This document shows, piece by piece, positions 1 to 7,361 of a stretch of DNA of 8,662 nucleotides. Each line of letters begins with the position of its first letter. Position 1 is the stretch's first letter. The position numbers and the translations under genes were made by a program. Origin of the DNA: Spirochaeta sp. (GTDB taxonomy: Bacteria > Spirochaetota > Spirochaetia > DSM-2461); the NCBI GenBank assembly GCA_030635565.1, contig DAOVYP010000070.1, positions 1 through 8,662 on the forward strand, given 5' to 3'. Below the pieces are notes generated by a model. That model saw nothing but the letters and a program-made list of their open reading frames with translations. It ran no database searches and was not told where the DNA came from.

Positions 1-118
1 ACTATCATAGAAACCTCCGACAAAACCAGATCTGGTCTGGTCTTATATAGTATGCTTCAAGTTTTTCGAAAAATCAAGAATTGTTCCCCTTCTCAAGATC
101 TTTACAACACTTTGAGAA
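1..118. other. Non-coding 3' flank of uvrC with short inverted repeats
   Basis: No convincing gene is visible in this stretch. It lies downstream of uvrC, which is on the minus strand. Three dyad symmetries stand out. The first is TTCTCAA at 90-96 against TTGAGAA at 112-118, immediately after the uvrC stop codon. The second is the palindrome TTTTTCGAAAAA at 62-73. The third is ACCAGA at 25-30 against TCTGGT at 36-41. The first lacks a following T tract on the uvrC sense strand. The third is followed on that strand by a short T run and is listed separately as a weak terminator candidate. What lies to the left is outside the window. Confidence 0.5.
22..41 (-). terminator. Weak candidate terminator of uvrC
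   Basis: Read on the minus strand, ACCAGA, a five-base loop (CCAGA) and TCTGGT form a six-pair hairpin, followed by three to four T residues. It lies about 80 bases past the uvrC stop codon. The stem is short and the T tract is poor, so this is only a candidate. The same bases can also pair as a 12-bp palindrome (25-36), which competes with the hairpin. Confidence 0.25.
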
Positions 119-1954
119 CTAAGGCCCCTGAGGCTTCCCTTCCCGTACTCCTTTCCCGACTTCACGACTCCCCAGAGCCCTCCCGAGAAAATCCCTGATA
201 GTCTCCGCCACAGCCAGCCCAACCCCGGCGGTTTTCGCTATCTCACCGGAACTTTGGTCATAAATCCCTTCCAGGGACTTGTAGGTGGTCAGCAGCTTGG
301 CACTCTTGGACGGACCGATGCCGGGAACCCCTTCCAGGGTCGACAGATTCAGATTCTTCGACCTCAATCGCTGATTGTGGGTCGTTGCAAAGCGGTGCGT
401 TTCATCCCGGACATGCTGGAGAACCCGCAGTCCCGGGTCTCCTTCCGGCAGATGTATCGCTTCGGCGGTATCAGGCAGCCAGAGTTCTTCATCCCTCTTG
501 GCAAGCCCCACCAGGGAAATCCTGCCGTCGAGATCCAATGCCTCAAGCACCTTCCGGGCCGAAGAAACCTGACCCTTACCCCCGTCAACCAGAATCAGGT
601 CCGGCAGCGGTTTATCTTCGTTCAGCAGGCGCTGGTAGCGCCGGGCCACCGCTTCGGTGATGGCCTTGTAGTCATCCACCTTGCCTCCGGTACTCAAAAT
701 TTTATAATGCCGATATCCGGCCCGGTCGGGGCGACCATCGATAAATGAGATGAGAGATGCCACTGTGTACTTGCCGTGGAGCTGGGCAATATCAAAACCC
801 TCAATACGCCGAGGTACAACCGGCAGGGATAAAACCAGCTTCAATTCCTCCAGGGCCGGTCGGTCTCCCTCTTTCCGGATCAGGTGATCCAGTTCGGCAC
901 CGGCATTCTGCCTCACCATGGCCTGAACAGCCCTATCTTTTTTATCCGCCGGGATGAGAATTTTCGGGGTGCTTCCCTCATTTTCACTGAAGAATCTCTC
1001 CAGCAGGTTCCCGGGATGCTCCGGAAGGAACAGCCGACCGGGGCGCTCTCTCCCGGTCTCGGAATAGTACTGAATCAGGAATTCCGGAACTGCCTCCGAC
1101 GGCGTTCCCGCATACTCGTTCATGTACAGTTCCCGGCCGGTCACCTGGCCGCCCCGCATCAGCATCACGGCAAAAACCACGTAGCGGCCTGATGCGACAA
1201 AGTCGATGTAATCCCTGGCCTCTTCCCGGAAATCCATCACCGTGGGTTCCGCCTCCAGAACCTCCAGTGAAGTCAGGGCGTCCCGAAGGTCGGCAGCTCG
1301 TTCGTATGCCTGTTCCGCAGCGGCCTCCCGCATCTGTTTCTCGAGCTCCTTTTTGAACCCGACAGTCCGGCCTGAAAGCATGGTTTTCACTTTTCGAACA
1401 ATTTTACCGTATTCCTCCTCGCTGATTTTTCCGACACAGGGCGCCGGACAACGTCCGATATGGTGATAAAGACAGGGCTTGTCCCGCTTTTTCAGTACCT
1501 TGCAGCGTCGAAGGGGATAGAGTTTCCGGATCAGATTGATGTAGACATCAACGGCTTTAACGTTAGGATAAGGACCGAAATAGGCCGATCCGTCACGGAC
1601 GATGCGCCTCGTACGAAAAACCCTTGGAAAGGCTTCGGATGTTATCCTGATAACCGGATAACTCTTCCCGTCCTTGAGGTTGATGTTGTAACGGGGAGAA
1701 TACCTTTTGATCAGGTTATTCTCGAGAACCAGGGCTTCATATTCCGTCGCCGTCAGTATCGCTTCGATATCCGCGGCCTTTTCCACGAGAAATCTGGTTT
1801 TAATGTCCTTTTCGCCTGTAAAATATGATGAGGCCCTGGATTTAAGGTTCTTGGCCTTTCCGACGTAAATCACCTTGCCTCTGGCGTCCCGCATGATGTA
1901 AACGCCGGGGGTTCCGGAAAATTGTCGGACTTTGTTCTTTAATTTATCAGACAT
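119..1954 (-). CDS. uvrC: UvrABC excinuclease subunit C (UvrC)
   Basis: UvrC is the nuclease of nucleotide excision repair. It makes the 3' and then the 5' incision around a lesion handed over by UvrA and UvrB, in the cytoplasm. At 611 residues it has the usual length. The N-terminal GIY-YIG domain has GVY at 17-19, YVG at 30-32, Arg40 and Glu78. A cysteine cluster (Cys151, 161, 169, 173) fits the iron-sulfur site described for UvrC. The UvrB-interacting UVR motif is at about 199-234. The RNase H-like 5' nuclease domain carries Asp388 (in GFDIAQLHG), Asp457 (in LVDGGKGQ) and His520 (in DETHRFA). Tandem helix-hairpin-helix motifs follow at about 540-590, then a short basic tail. The ATG start matches the family N-terminus (MSD...PGVY). 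I see no clear Shine-Dalgarno before it. The gene diverges from the LamG/FN3 gene across 34 bp. No key residue is missing, and it looks intact. Confidence 0.98.
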   Translation of the reverse strand: MSDKLKNKVRQFSGTPGVYIMRDARGKVIYVGKAKNLKSRASSYFTGEKDIKTRFLVEKAADIEAILTATEYEALVLENNLIKRYSPRYNINLKDGKSYPVIRITSEAFPRVFRTRRIVRDGSAYFGPYPNVKAVDVYINLIRKLYPLRRCKVLKKRDKPCLYHHIGRCPAPCVGKISEEEYGKIVRKVKTMLSGRTVGFKKELEKQMREAAAEQAYERAADLRDALTSLEVLEAEPTVMDFREEARDYIDFVASGRYVVFAVMLMRGGQVTGRELYMNEYAGTPSEAVPEFLIQYYSETGRERPGRLFLPEHPGNLLERFFSENEGSTPKILIPADKKDRAVQAMVRQNAGAELDHLIRKEGDRPALEELKLVLSLPVVPRRIEGFDIAQLHGKYTVASLISFIDGRPDRAGYRHYKILSTGGKVDDYKAITEAVARRYQRLLNEDKPLPDLILVDGGKGQVSSARKVLEALDLDGRISLVGLAKRDEELWLPDTAEAIHLPEGDPGLRVLQHVRDETHRFATTHNQRLRSKNLNLSTLEGVPGIGPSKSAKLLTTYKSLEGIYDQSSGEIAKTAGVGLAVAETIRDFLGRALGSREVGKGVREGKPQGP

Positions 1955-1988
1955 GGCAATATACCGATATTAACGATAAGCGAATGAT
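1955..1988. promoter_or_regulatory. Divergent intergenic region, uvrC / LamG-FN3 gene
   Basis: Only 34 bp separate two divergent start codons, so the promoters must overlap each other or extend into the opposing genes. The stretch holds a small inverted repeat, AATAT (1958-1962) and ATATT (1967-1971), separated by ACCG. No convincing paired -35 and -10 boxes are visible on either strand, and neither gene has a strong Shine-Dalgarno here. The region is reported as the obligate location of upstream control, not as a mapped promoter. Confidence 0.35.
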
Positions 1989-3644
1989 GTGAAAACAAAA
2001 AGATACAGACTGTCTATCTTGTTGATTCTCCTGGTGATCTCATGGCTGCCCGCGGGTGAAACCATCCGTTACGGTGCCGGTGAGGGATGGGAAAGTACCG
2101 TTTCCGAAGGCCTGCGGGAAACCGACGGCTGGCGGGGAGAACGAGCCCTTACCCTGTCACCCCTGGGGCGCAACCCGTTCCTTTCGGATACCGCGGATCT
2201 TGAGGGGGATGTCGTCCCCGGGGATATAGATCTTCTTCTTCTGGCGGAACCTCACGGAATGGAGAATCCCGTCGGTCACTACCGGATTAAAGGCCACTAT
2301 GAAATTTCCAGTCAGTTTGCCGCCCGGGGAGAAACGTCCATTCGTCCGGGACCGTCCGGACTGGAACTCTATCCTTCCGCTGCAGCCATGTGGGCTCCCG
2401 GAACCGAGTGGGGAGATTTCACCCTGGACTTCCGCCTTCGCCCGGCAACCTTGAGAAACGGCGAAGTGTTCCTGTCATGGCAGGGCCGCGGAGCCGATGG
2501 TGAGCTGCAGAGTGTTGTCGCCCGGGTAGAAAATCGGAGAATTGTCTGGGACTTTCGGGGATTTCTCCGTCACGATACCGACCGTTTTCTGAATCTCCGT
2601 CTGACCAGTCCGCCGCTGATTCCCGGTGAATGGCGTCACCACAGAATTCGTTTCAAAAGAGACGCCTCGGATACGGGGCGTTCCGGCGCATCCCCCGGCC
2701 TTCTGGAATACCTCGTGGATGGAATTCCCTCGGATATGGTTCACGCCACACCTTCAGGAAGAGAAAGCTCCGAACCGTTTTCACCCCGAATCGGCAGCCT
2801 GTCGGATCAACCGATACTCCTGGCCCCGTCATTCAGCGGCTATATCGATGAATTCCGTCTGGCTTCTGCATATGACTCGACACCTCCCGCAGGCGGCTAC
2901 TCCAATCTTGAAACAGCTGTATCGGGAAAGGGGCGCATCAATCCCGAAGATTCAGGATTCCCGGGGTCTTCCCTCACCGGAGTACGGGTACGATTCGACG
3001 CGCCCGGTTCCACACTGGTCAGATTCTTCGCCCGGGCCCTGAACAACCGGGATGAACTTGGGATTGTCGGCTTCCCGGTTCCAGGTAACCCGGACTGGAC
3101 GGAACTCGAAATGGTCGAAGAACCCGAGGATCCGACTGGTTTCGGCCGCTGGTATAGCTGGAAGTCAGACCGTTCCATCACAGGGCGCTACTTTGTCGTC
3201 GGATACGTCCTCGATCCCGATCCCGGCGCCGACCTTGCACCAGTTCTGTCGGCCCTGGAAATAGAATACGATCCCCGGCTGCCTCCCCGGCCACCACGAG
3301 ACCTGCGCTGGGAACGGGACAATGACAACCGTATCCGGATTTCCTGGAGCAGTGATGCCGAAGAAAGCGTTGCAGGCTGGTGGATATCCTGGGGTCCAAG
3401 GCCCGGTGATTATGCCGCGACAAACAGTGAAGAAGTCATCAGGGGCAGCGCATGGGTTCCAAGGGATCCCTTCAGCGGTGAAATTCGGCAGGAGTTCATC
3501 TGGCCCCGGGATATCGAAAACCGAATCATCTATACATCCGTGAGAGCAGCGTGGGAGGATGGAGCACCTGCTGCAGGCAGGGACAGCCCCGGGGATTACA
3601 AAGCCCTGAGTGAACCGACCGGGGAGATGAATTTCCGCCCATGA
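1989..3644 (+). CDS. Secreted LamG-like / fibronectin III-like domain protein, function unknown
   Basis: I do not recognise a named gene. The 551-residue product starts with a signal peptide: a basic KTKRYR, then a hydrophobic core (about residues 9-20), then LPAGE, a plausible signal peptidase I site near residue 22. There is no cysteine lipobox. Residues 125-295 look like a LamG/concanavalin-like jelly roll. They show an alternating beta pattern, a PGEWRHHRIRF strand, a LVDG turn, and the SGYIDEFRL ending typical of this fold. A beta-rich stretch at 300-428 is unassigned. Residues 432-525 resemble a fibronectin type III domain, with a PPRPPRDLRW start and the RISW and GWWISWG strands. The likely location is periplasm or cell surface, possibly with a carbohydrate- or protein-binding role (inference). 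The start is GTG at 1989, because the upstream in-frame sequence gives no better start and the signal peptide begins directly there. The stop codon overlaps the next start as ATGA. Confidence 0.85.
   Translation: MKTKRYRLSILLILLVISWLPAGETIRYGAGEGWESTVSEGLRETDGWRGERALTLSPLGRNPFLSDTADLEGDVVPGDIDLLLLAEPHGMENPVGHYRIKGHYEISSQFAARGETSIRPGPSGLELYPSAAAMWAPGTEWGDFTLDFRLRPATLRNGEVFLSWQGRGADGELQSVVARVENRRIVWDFRGFLRHDTDRFLNLRLTSPPLIPGEWRHHRIRFKRDASDTGRSGASPGLLEYLVDGIPSDMVHATPSGRESSEPFSPRIGSLSDQPILLAPSFSGYIDEFRLASAYDSTPPAGGYSNLETAVSGKGRINPEDSGFPGSSLTGVRVRFDAPGSTLVRFFARALNNRDELGIVGFPVPGNPDWTELEMVEEPEDPTGFGRWYSWKSDRSITGRYFVVGYVLDPDPGADLAPVLSALEIEYDPRLPPRPPRDLRWERDNDNRIRISWSSDAEESVAGWWISWGPRPGDYAATNSEEVIRGSAWVPRDPFSGEIRQEFIWPRDIENRIIYTSVRAAWEDGAPAAGRDSPGDYKALSEPTGEMNFRP
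3621..3644 (+). promoter_or_regulatory. RBS and ATGA overlap coupling the LamG/FN3 and TPR genes
   Basis: A GGGGAG purine stretch (3621-3626) lies about 14 bases before the ATG at 3641. The TGA of the upstream gene is nested in that start as ATGA. The purine-to-start spacing is longer than ideal. Together these suggest that ribosomes ending the first gene reinitiate on the second, so that the two proteins are made in linked amounts. Confidence 0.6.
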
Positions 3645-6508
3645 AAAACATTGTTGACGGCACCACCTGGAATGACTACCTCATCAGCGCAGTCAGGGCA
3701 TTCCGGCTGAAAGATCTCGATCTGTCTGAACAACGTCTGGACAAGGCCTTTGCCGCCGGCGGAGATGACATTGCATATCTGTATCTTCTGGCCGGTCATA
3801 TTGCCCATTCCCGGGGAGCCGCGAAGGAAGCCGAGAAATCCTGGAAAAAGGTTCTCGATATCGAACCGGACAATTCCGAAGCCTGGAACAACCTCGGGGT
3901 CCTGTATCGCAAGCAGGGAGATGATGAGAAAGCCCTCGCCGCATTCCAGGAAGCCGCGGAGCGGACTCCCGGAAAGCCGGATATTCCCTACAATATCGGA
4001 AACCTCTATAAATCTTCCAACCGTTTCGATGAAGCCATTTCATACTACAACAAGGCGATTGAAATCGACCCGGAATACGCTCCGGCCTTCAACAATCTGG
4101 GAACCCTGTATGAATCAAAAAAAGAACGCAGCAAGGCTCTCGAGGTTTTCCGGAGAGGGCTCTCCGCCGATTCAGGCGACGCCTCTCTTCGTTTCAACAT
4201 GGGACTGGTCTATCAGGAGGAAGAACGCTGGGACGACGCCCGCACTGCTTTCGACACGGCGCTGAAGAACCGCCCCGGATGGGTTCCCGGACTGAACAAC
4301 CTGGGAATCGTTCTTCAGGAACTTGGAAAAGAGGACGAAGCCGCCCGTACGTTCCGTACCCTTCTGGACATTGAACCCGAAAATGTCAGCGCCCTGAATA
4401 ACCTGGGGGTGGCCTACGAGCACCTCGGCCGAACCGACGATGCCCGTCAATGCTTTAAACAAGCCCTGGATGAGGAACCGGATTATATTAAGGCCGCTCT
4501 GAATCTTCACGACTCCTATCGGGAAAACCAGGAACTCAACGAAGCCCTCGAAGAGATCAACAAACAAATCACTCACCATCCCAGAAATCCTGAAATCGGT
4601 GTCAGAATGGCCCGAACACTTATGGGACTCACCCGGTGGGAAGAAGCCGAACGCAGCCTGGATCATGTGCTGGAGCGGGATTTGGAGTATCGCGATGCCC
4701 TGAGGGCGAAAGCCGATCTCTTCCTGGCTACCAAACGTCCGGATGAGGCCGAGGAAATATTGAAGCGGCTCCCCCACGATCCGGAGATGGTCCGGGATCT
4801 GGCGAAACTCAATATCTCCTCAGAACGAGCCGAAACCGCAGAGCGGCTCCTGGAAGAACTCATCGTCGTTAATCCTGATGATGCCGAAAGCCGCCGCCTC
4901 ATGGCCGATCTCGTTGCAGGCGACAGACCGGAAGAAGCCGTCCGTCTCCGTGAGGAAGCAGCGGGAGCGGATCCCGGGAAAACCGGTGACTTGATTTCCC
5001 TGGCCGAGATCTACGGCCGCATGGGACAGAAAGATCAGGCCCTTGGCAAACTGGACGAGGCCGTCAGCCTTCTGGGATCCCGGGGTGAAGCGGAAGACCT
5101 GGATGAAATGAATGCGGTTCTGGGTCTGTATGAGAAGGCCGCCACCGCCCTGGAAAGCGAAAAGGGCGACATGTTCACCGAGCGTATCGCCCAATTGGGC
5201 AGAAAGCTGCATTCGGCAATGGGCCGATCCGGAAAAGATGTCCTGCACAGAGGGCAAATCGCATCCGAGGAAATACCCGTCGACGAAGAAGATGCCCTCT
5301 CCCTCCTGGACCTCAACGCCATGGAGCCGGTTATCCGGATCAACGAGGAAGAGGAAACCGTCTTCCTTGAGGAATCATCGGAAGATCTGGAAGATGCCTA
5401 TACCGAGCTCTACCAGCCTGAACATATGAGCGATGAACCGGGATTCCCCCAGGGACAGGGTTATCCGCAGCAACATCTGGAAAGTCCTCCTCCCGCACCT
5501 GTTTCCCCGGCAGATCTCACAGGTCAGGCAAACCAGGCAAACCAGGCAGGCCAGACAGGTCAGGCTGGTCAGGCACCCGCGGGCCCGCCGGTTCATATTC
5601 ACCTGCCGGCTCAGTCTGCATTCCCTCAGGCTCCCCAGGTCGTGTACCAGGATATCCGCCCTGTTTCTCATCAGCCACCACCCCCGCCGCCTTCACCTCC
5701 ACCGGTGAGTACACCTGAAATCTCCGTCGAAGATCTGTCTGATGAAGACATCCCTGAATTTCCAAAAGAGGAAGATGATGATTCTCTGAAGCTGGAAATC
5801 ATTGAATCGGACGAGACGCTTACCGAAGAGGAGAGTCCGATTGAAAGCAAGCCCTTCGAGGAGGAAAGTTCCGGGGAAGCGGGTTCCGTAGAGGAAGAAG
5901 ATGATGATGAGAATCACTTCTTTATCCCGGACAGCGACGCGCTCTCGGAAGAACTGCCTGTAATCTCCGAACCCGAACTTCCCGATGCCGATTTGGTCTT
6001 CGCCCAATCACTCATGCTGGAAGAAGACGATGAGGAAATCGTTCTGACAGAAGATTTCGATGAGCAGGAAGAAATCGAAGAAATCGAAGAAATTGAGCCG
6101 GAACCAATGCCGGAAGAGGGGAACGAAGACATTCCCGGTGAAACGGTCGAGCCGAATAAAATGGCGGATATGTTCAAATATCTGTCCGACCTCACCGATG
6201 AAACCACCGGTGAAGGCCGGCAGCAGCTCATTGAAGATGGAGTTCCGTTGAAACTGGCTGGAATCCATGCCCGGTTGAGCGGTGAGCCAAAGTTGCGGGA
6301 AACCGCTCAGAAATACGACCGCCGCCGTCGGGATCGTCACAATATCGAGCTTAACGAAAAGAATATCAAAGACAGTCTGAATGCCTTCAAAGACCTGGCT
6401 GAGGCCTATCCCAATCACAGTGTCAGCGAGAGCCTCAGCAAGAAACTCAGTAAAATCATGTCTTTCGTCAGCCGCAGCAAAGATGAAGGCGGAAACGACA
6501 GTAACTGA
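3641..6508 (+). CDS. Large TPR-repeat protein with proline-rich and acidic disordered region
   Basis: This 955-residue protein has no recognised gene name. Residues 45 to about 480 consist of roughly a dozen tetratricopeptide repeats with the 34-residue period. The clearest are at about 79-112 (AWNNLGVLY), 113-146, 147-180, 215-248 and 249-282 (ALNNLGVAYEHLG). Later repeats are more degenerate. The second half is disordered in character. It has an acidic linker (545-600), a Gly/Gln/Ala repeat (628-645), a polyproline run (679-688), and a strongly Asp/Glu-rich stretch (693-835) with repeated EEI units. The C-terminal 115 residues (about 838-955) return to a mixed, charged, helical composition and may form a separate small domain. 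No signal peptide or membrane segment is seen, so it is probably cytoplasmic. TPR proteins usually scaffold complexes. The partner is unknown. Coupling to a secreted protein hints at an envelope-related role, which is inference. Confidence 0.9.
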   Translation: MKNIVDGTTWNDYLISAVRAFRLKDLDLSEQRLDKAFAAGGDDIAYLYLLAGHIAHSRGAAKEAEKSWKKVLDIEPDNSEAWNNLGVLYRKQGDDEKALAAFQEAAERTPGKPDIPYNIGNLYKSSNRFDEAISYYNKAIEIDPEYAPAFNNLGTLYESKKERSKALEVFRRGLSADSGDASLRFNMGLVYQEEERWDDARTAFDTALKNRPGWVPGLNNLGIVLQELGKEDEAARTFRTLLDIEPENVSALNNLGVAYEHLGRTDDARQCFKQALDEEPDYIKAALNLHDSYRENQELNEALEEINKQITHHPRNPEIGVRMARTLMGLTRWEEAERSLDHVLERDLEYRDALRAKADLFLATKRPDEAEEILKRLPHDPEMVRDLAKLNISSERAETAERLLEELIVVNPDDAESRRLMADLVAGDRPEEAVRLREEAAGADPGKTGDLISLAEIYGRMGQKDQALGKLDEAVSLLGSRGEAEDLDEMNAVLGLYEKAATALESEKGDMFTERIAQLGRKLHSAMGRSGKDVLHRGQIASEEIPVDEEDALSLLDLNAMEPVIRINEEEETVFLEESSEDLEDAYTELYQPEHMSDEPGFPQGQGYPQQHLESPPPAPVSPADLTGQANQANQAGQTGQAGQAPAGPPVHIHLPAQSAFPQAPQVVYQDIRPVSHQPPPPPPSPPPVSTPEISVEDLSDEDIPEFPKEEDDDSLKLEIIESDETLTEEESPIESKPFEEESSGEAGSVEEEDDDENHFFIPDSDALSEELPVISEPELPDADLVFAQSLMLEEDDEEIVLTEDFDEQEEIEEIEEIEPEPMPEEGNEDIPGETVEPNKMADMFKYLSDLTDETTGEGRQQLIEDGVPLKLAGIHARLSGEPKLRETAQKYDRRRRDRHNIELNEKNIKDSLNAFKDLAEAYPNHSVSESLSKKLSKIMSFVSRSKDEGGNDSN
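5522..5575 (+). repeat. Tandem Gln/Gly/Ala codon repeat within the TPR gene
   Basis: Eighteen codons encode GQANQANQAGQTGQAGQA. They are built on a recurring CAGGC core, with one nearly exact 9-bp duplication (AACCAGGCA twice). It lies in the low-complexity linker between the TPR half and the acidic half, just before the proline-rich run. In-frame 9-bp or 6-bp units could expand or contract without breaking the frame. Confidence 0.8.
5675..5704 (+). other. Polyproline codons (PPPPPPSPPP) in the TPR gene
   Basis: Residues 679-688 are six prolines, a serine and three prolines. Runs like this are known to stall ribosomes unless elongation factor P is present. The flexible proline-rich stretch may also act as a rigid spacer or as a binding site between the TPR half and the acidic half. 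Confidence 0.8.
6068..6097 (+). repeat. 9-bp tandem repeat encoding Glu-Glu-Ile units
   Basis: Three near-identical GAAGAAATC/T units encode EEIEEIEEI in the acidic part of the TPR protein. The short spacing makes it a possible site of copy-number variation between strains. The residues are also compatible with a short charged helix. Confidence 0.7.
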
Positions 6509-6537
6509 ACCTGCAGATCAGGAATCGGTCAGTTTTA
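6503..6537 (+). terminator. Candidate terminator spanning the convergent stop codons
   Basis: AACTGA (6503-6508, containing the TPR gene stop) can pair with TCAGTT (6529-6534). Inside that, CCTG (6510-6513) can pair with CAGG (6519-6522). On the plus strand the outer stem runs into four T residues (6533-6536), as expected of an intrinsic terminator for the TPR gene. The outer stem is AT-containing and interrupted, and the T tract is short, so strength is uncertain. The hairpin overlaps the 3' end of thyX. On the minus strand no T tract follows, so it would be one-directional. Confidence 0.35.
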
Positions 6538-7345
6538 TCTCGAACCGTTCAGCGGCATTTCCGGTAATCCCGTGGGGCTTGCCATTCAGCATCATTTTCA
6601 GTCCAACCATTTCCTCATTGGAAAAACGTACTCCACCCCACAGATGGCGTTCGAATGATTCGAAAGCCATGGGGCAGACCTTCGACGCCAGATCCCGCAA
6701 TACTTCGGCATAATCTCTGATTTCTTTCTGAGCGTGGGGGTCCAGGCGAAGCTTCAGGAAGCGAAAAAGATTGTGAAGATCAATCTGCCAATACCACTCA
6801 GTGTACAGGCTCAAGGGCAGAACCACCCGGGCCAGTTCACGGGCTGTTCCCTCTTCAAGAAGTTTTTTATAGCCGGCATAAGCATGCTTGTGAACTGCGC
6901 CGATCGCAGCCCGCACCCCTTCCGCACGGTCAGGGGCCATGGGAACCGGCATCCGTCCCTGTTTGTTGTCGGTACTCTGCTCAGCCACATCCTCGGGCGC
7001 CGGAACGTAGAACTCATCCGGCATCACACTGTAGCGGCCTGATATTTCATTCAGCCTTGCGGTACGGTGACGTACCCATTGCCGGGCGACAAATATCGGC
7101 ATCTTTGCATGAAAAGTGAAAATCACCTGTTCAAACGGCGAAGTGTGTTCGTTTCTCAGCAGATAATCGATCAGTCCCGCATCCTGCCGGACAGTTTTCG
7201 TCCCCTCTCCGTATGAAACCCTTGCGGCCTGGACGATGCGCTGATCGCCTCCCATATAATCCACAAGACGGACAAAACCCTTGTCCAGCACCGGAAATTC
7301 CCTGTCCAGAATCTCTTCCGCTGCAGGTACTACACATCGACCCAC
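6518..7345 (-). CDS. thyX: Flavin-dependent thymidylate synthase ThyX
   Basis: ThyX makes dTMP from dUMP, using methylenetetrahydrofolate as carbon donor and FAD with NADPH as reductant. It replaces ThyA in many bacteria. The protein carries the signature RHR-X7-S (Arg92-His93-Arg94 to Ser102), in the context RHRTARLNEISGRYS. ELARVVLP (Arg173) and the region DLHNLFRFLKLR supply nucleotide- and flavin-binding residues typical of the family. The open frame extends up to a TTG at 7390, giving 290 residues and a 29-bp overlap with the upstream gene. I prefer the GTG at 7345, giving 275 residues. A perfect GAGGAG Shine-Dalgarno (7352-7357) sits six bases before it, and the overlap then becomes a 16-bp gap. 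The segment VPAAEEILDREFPVLDKGFVRLVDYMG fits the N-terminal extension seen in many ThyX proteins. It is co-directional with the yigZ-like gene and probably in its operon. Confidence 0.95.
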   Translation of the reverse strand: MGRCVVPAAEEILDREFPVLDKGFVRLVDYMGGDQRIVQAARVSYGEGTKTVRQDAGLIDYLLRNEHTSPFEQVIFTFHAKMPIFVARQWVRHRTARLNEISGRYSVMPDEFYVPAPEDVAEQSTDNKQGRMPVPMAPDRAEGVRAAIGAVHKHAYAGYKKLLEEGTARELARVVLPLSLYTEWYWQIDLHNLFRFLKLRLDPHAQKEIRDYAEVLRDLASKVCPMAFESFERHLWGGVRFSNEEMVGLKMMLNGKPHGITGNAAERFEIKLTDS

Positions 7346-7357
7346 TGCTGTCTCCTC
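7346..7357 (-). promoter_or_regulatory. Ribosome binding site that decides the thyX start
   Basis: On the minus strand GAGGAG (7352-7357) precedes the GTG at 7345-7343 by six bases. No comparable motif precedes the upstream TTG at 7390. It lies just after the stop codon of the yigZ-like gene, which fits translation of two adjacent genes on one transcript. Confidence 0.75.
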
Positions 7358-7361
7358 AATA

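Noticed and set aside
25..36. 12-bp palindrome ACCAGATCTGGT as an operator
   Set aside because: It lies downstream of uvrC with no visible promoter. It is better explained as part of a weak hairpin, or as chance.
254..1828. Several plus-strand open frames of 66-164 codons under uvrC
   Set aside because: They lie antisense to a clearly intact uvrC with all catalytic motifs, lack good ribosome binding sites and have no recognisable domains. They are shadows of the high-GC coding sequence.
1989..2060. Lipoprotein signal in the LamG/FN3 protein
   Set aside because: The hydrophobic segment is not followed by a cysteine, so an ordinary signal peptidase I site is the better reading.
5522..5575. 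Short repeats resembling a CRISPR or minisatellite array
   Set aside because: Units are 6-9 bp, in frame, with no spacers. They simply encode a Gln/Gly/Ala tract inside a gene.
5375..6418. Minus-strand open frames under the acidic half of the TPR gene
   Set aside because: They arise from the biased composition of the acidic and Gly/Gln/Ala codons on the opposite strand. The products are low-complexity strings without domains or start signals.
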